DNA of 7,212 bases from Chloroflexota bacterium (GTDB lineage: Bacteria > Chloroflexota > Dehalococcoidia > DSTF01 > JACRBR01). Where the stretch lies: the NCBI GenBank assembly GCA_016213125.1, contig JACRBR010000268.1:1-7212 (forward strand). The letters run 5' to 3'. How positions within the stretch are numbered: the first letter of the stretch is position 1; each line of letters begins with the position of its first letter. The position numbers and the translations under genes are program-made. The notes below the pieces were generated by a model. It did no database searches. It saw nothing but the letters and a program-made list of their open reading frames with translations, and was not told where the DNA came from. Positions 5,515-7,212 of this stretch are shown one piece after another.

Positions 5515-5978
5515 ATGGCGAAGCTGCGCGAGGGCGATCCGTGGATGCCGGGGTTCCGCTACGGCGCGCTGCTGCCACCGCTCTCGCTGAACTTGCTCGT
5601 GTCCGATACCCGCCGCTCCGCCGACTTTACCGCGACGTGTTCGAGGCGGAGGTCCACTACGTGGACATCGATTTCGTAGCGATGCGTGTGGGATCGGCGG
5701 AGGTGATGCTGCACGCCGACCATACGCACGAGGACCATCCCTGGCATCCGGCGCTCACCTCCGGCGCGACGCGCGGTATCGGCGCCCAGATCCGCATCCT
5801 CGGCATGGATCCGGACGCCCTCGAAGCCCGCGCCCGCGCCCACGACGCCGTAGTGTCCGTGGCGACCACCGGCAAGGGCCACGGCTGGCGCGAGGTCTGC
5901 GTGCGGGACCCGGACGGGTATGAGTGGGCGGTAGGGGTGCTGATTCCGCCCGCGACCGACACACTCGGGCCGGCTTGA
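5515..5978 (+). CDS. VOC/glyoxalase-fold protein, frame broken by an apparent one-base deletion
   Basis: Starting from ATG 5515, which has a good ribosome site, the protein reads MAKLREGDPWMPGFRYGALL, then PPLSLNLLVSDTRRSADF up to base 5628. In that frame the sequence then turns into Arg/Ser-rich nonsense and soon stops. The neighbouring frame continues from TAC 5628-5630 with YRDVFEAEVHYVDIDF, later LHADHTHEDHPW and GWREVCVRDPDGYEWAVGV, ending at TGA 5976-5978. Joined, the two parts give about 154 residues with the order of a complete vicinal-oxygen-chelate protein (glyoxalase/bleomycin-resistance superfamily): first strand plus SADFYRDV helix, then the second half ending in the DPDGY strand. 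One added T at 5626-5628 restores the frame. Both halves still look well conserved, so a sequencing error or a recent mutation is more likely than an old pseudogene. The substrate is unknown. The stop is 6 nt from the convergent next gene. Confidence 0.8.
5626..5628 (+). other. Frameshift site: short T run lacking one T
   Basis: The frame that starts at 5515 reads GCC GAC TTT and then loses similarity. The +2-shifted frame picks up at TAC using the last T of the same run. A run of four T would give ...ADF-YRDV..., as VOC proteins normally have. The change is one missing base in a homopolymer. Confidence 0.75.
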
Positions 5979-5984
5979 CTTGGG

Positions 5985-6830
5985 CTACAAGTCAGGCCAG
6001 CCGAAGCTGCCGGCGAGCGAGTCGAACGTCGCGTGCATGTCGAGAACCGAGATCCCGATCATCGTAAGCGCGTCCTCGACGTTCTGCGGCTCGGCCTGGT
6101 GCGCCCGCTCGAACAGATCGCGTAGGATGGCGTAGCGGAAATTGCGGGCGCCCAGCTTCTGCCACCACGCGTCGTCAGGCTTCGGCCCGGCGAGCATGCT
6201 CGTCATCATCTCACGTGCTTCGTGTTCGTTTATCCCCAGCGAAGCGAGTTGTGCCAGTACCTCTGAATCGTTGTCGCCTGCCGCAGGAGCAAACAATCCG
6301 GTCGGATCGAACGCCTTCTCTCCCGGCATATGCTGAAACGAACGAGACTCCCACCGCGCGAACATGCGCGTGTCCGTCTGTTCCCTCGCCCAAGTCGACG
6401 TGCCTTCGATCGCCGCCTCGAACCCTTTCGTCTCGCCATACGTGCGTTCGGGGCCTTCGACAAGGTTTATCGTTTCGCGGACCACTTCGCCTGCCGCCAG
6501 TCGTCTTCTGGCTTCGTCCGACACCGCGTACGTTTCCGGATTGCGCCGCCTCCGCAGGGCTTGGAGGTTGACAACGAGGTCGCGGCAATCGATGAGATGA
6601 CACAGAATGTCCGGCTCTAGCACGATCGCGACGATCAGGTCGACGATTGATGTATCGATGTTGCGAGGCGTAGCGTCAAAGATCGGGGCGGATCGCATCG
6701 CCTCGTGTCTGGCCCGTGTCAAGACGGGCTCCGCGATCGCGAAGATGCGCTCGTCGTGTTCGGAGGGCTCGTCTTGCCCGTCGTCCTCGTCTGGTGGGTC
6801 GTACTCGTCCATCGCAATGACTAGCTTCAC
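5985..6830 (-). CDS. Hypothetical protein, unrecognised
   Basis: The 281-residue protein is not recognised. It begins at GTG 6830, with AAGGA about 3 nt upstream; an in-frame ATG at 6812 is an alternative start but lacks a ribosome site. Residues 8-27 are very acidic (DEYDPPDEDDGQDEPSEHDE). A hydrophobic helix-like part follows at 61-82, then an LRRRR cluster (92-96), a polar middle region, and a helical C-terminal half (about 190-275) with LASLGINEHEAREMM and WWQKLGARNFRYAILRDLF. No signal peptide, membrane helix or catalytic motif stands out. The same frame is open without a start codon for 33 codons upstream (6831-6929). Base composition is lower in GC than its neighbours: 34/60 at 6421-6480 and 32/60 at 6601-6660, against 41/60 at 3421-3480. 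It faces the VOC gene tail to tail, 6 nt apart. A horizontally acquired or lineage-specific gene is possible. Confidence 0.7.
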   Translation of the reverse strand: MKLVIAMDEYDPPDEDDGQDEPSEHDERIFAIAEPVLTRARHEAMRSAPIFDATPRNIDTSIVDLIVAIVLEPDILCHLIDCRDLVVNLQALRRRRNPETYAVSDEARRRLAAGEVVRETINLVEGPERTYGETKGFEAAIEGTSTWAREQTDTRMFARWESRSFQHMPGEKAFDPTGLFAPAAGDNDSEVLAQLASLGINEHEAREMMTSMLAGPKPDDAWWQKLGARNFRYAILRDLFERAHQAEPQNVEDALTMIGISVLDMHATFDSLAGSFGWPDL

Positions 6831-6939
6831 AAGTCCTTGTGCTTGCTCGGAGCGAAGTCCCCAAGGATGTATTGCCGGGCTATCCGAGGCAGTGTAGACC
6901 CTGTGACTTGCTGATCTTGAGAACTGGTCTTAGAACTCC

Positions 6940-7212
6940 TTACGCCAGCTTGCGGGTGATGAGGCGGGTGATCATCTCGGGGCGCATCTTTTTCTTCGAT
7001 GCGTCTTCGTGACCGTCGGAGAGGTAGTTGCCCTCGGTGAACACGCGCATCGCGTTCTCGTGCCCGACGATGCGCTCCATCTTCGCGAACAGCCGCACGA
7101 ACGCGCCTTTCTTGTCCGCCAGCGTGGGGAAGGCAGCGTGCTCCATGGCGGCGCGGCGCGCGTCGTAGTCGTCGAGCAGGTACGCGCCCGGCATGCCGAA
7201 CTCCTTCAGCGC
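6940..7212 (-). CDS. C-terminal part of an unrecognised protein (5' end outside window)
   Basis: The frame is open from the right edge to TAA at 6942-6940. An ATG at 7194-7192 exists, but in-frame codons upstream (ALKEFG) are equally protein-like and no ribosome site precedes that ATG, so it is probably internal. About 90 residues are visible. They are soluble and mixed-charge, with LLDDYDARRAAMEHAAF, then FVRLFAKMERIVGHENAMRVFTEG and a Lys/Arg-rich end (KKKMRPEMITRLITRKLA). The helical, charged style suggests the end of a cytoplasmic enzyme or nucleic-acid-linked protein, but I do not recognise the family. GC content is back to the local norm. The 5985-6830 gene lies 109 nt downstream on the same strand, and no terminator is seen between them. 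Confidence 0.6.
   Translation of the reverse strand, partial: ALKEFGMPGAYLLDDYDARRAAMEHAAFPTLADKKGAFVRLFAKMERIVGHENAMRVFTEGNYLSDGHEDASKKKMRPEMITRLITRKLA

Noticed and set aside
6891..6920. TACACT on the - strand as promoter of the unrecognised gene
   Set aside because: The best -35 at 17-18 nt matches only about three of six bases.

Overview
The window is high-GC DNA (about 65-68% in the stretches I counted) packed with short genes, mostly on the + strand. Several traits fit a member of the Chloroflexota, perhaps a Dehalococcoidia-like or related environmental lineage. These are Thr-Pro-rich secreted proteins with a PPDTG-like tail, GYD-domain proteins, a two-domain HD-GYP protein and a DUF1361 membrane protein. 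The assignment is an inference from gene content and style; no marker gene is present.

Layout from left to right. Bases 1-89 hold the end of a membrane-anchored protein, closed by a clear terminator (113-155). Bases 249-749 encode a second, similarly built secreted Pro/Thr-rich protein, preceded by a TTGACA-type promoter and closed by a perfect 12-bp hairpin. Bases 974-2323 encode a tandem HD-GYP protein, a probable cyclic-di-GMP phosphodiesterase, in which only the first HD site keeps all expected metal ligands. The spacer 2324-2568 carries a palindrome and, at its end, the best promoter of the window (CTGACA-17-TACAAT).

That promoter leads a compact operon: a 96-residue GYD protein (2569-2859), a fusion of a second GYD domain to a complete PlsC-type acyltransferase (2895-3926), and, 3 nt later, a GNAT acetyltransferase with an N-terminal DUF1059-like Cys/His module (3930-4694). 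The 35-nt gap between the two GYD genes is a heptanucleotide G-rich repeat whose last unit is the ribosome binding site of the fusion gene. Together with the end of the upstream gene it has the layout of a G-quadruplex.

Next come a DUF1361 six-helix membrane protein (4771-5472, possibly leaderless) and a glyoxalase/VOC-fold gene (5515-5978) whose frame is broken by what looks like one missing T at 5626-5628. The last two genes lie on the - strand: an unrecognised 281-residue protein of lower GC (5985-6830), and the C-terminal part of another unrecognised protein that runs off the right edge (6940-7212).

The most distinctive element is the GYD / GYD-acyltransferase / DUF1059-GNAT operon. It suggests a small oligomerising sensor-like domain tied to membrane lipid acylation, with expression of the fusion possibly tuned by the G-rich leader. 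No RNA genes, CRISPR arrays, insertion sequences or phage modules were seen, and no gene-free stretch exceeds 300 bases.
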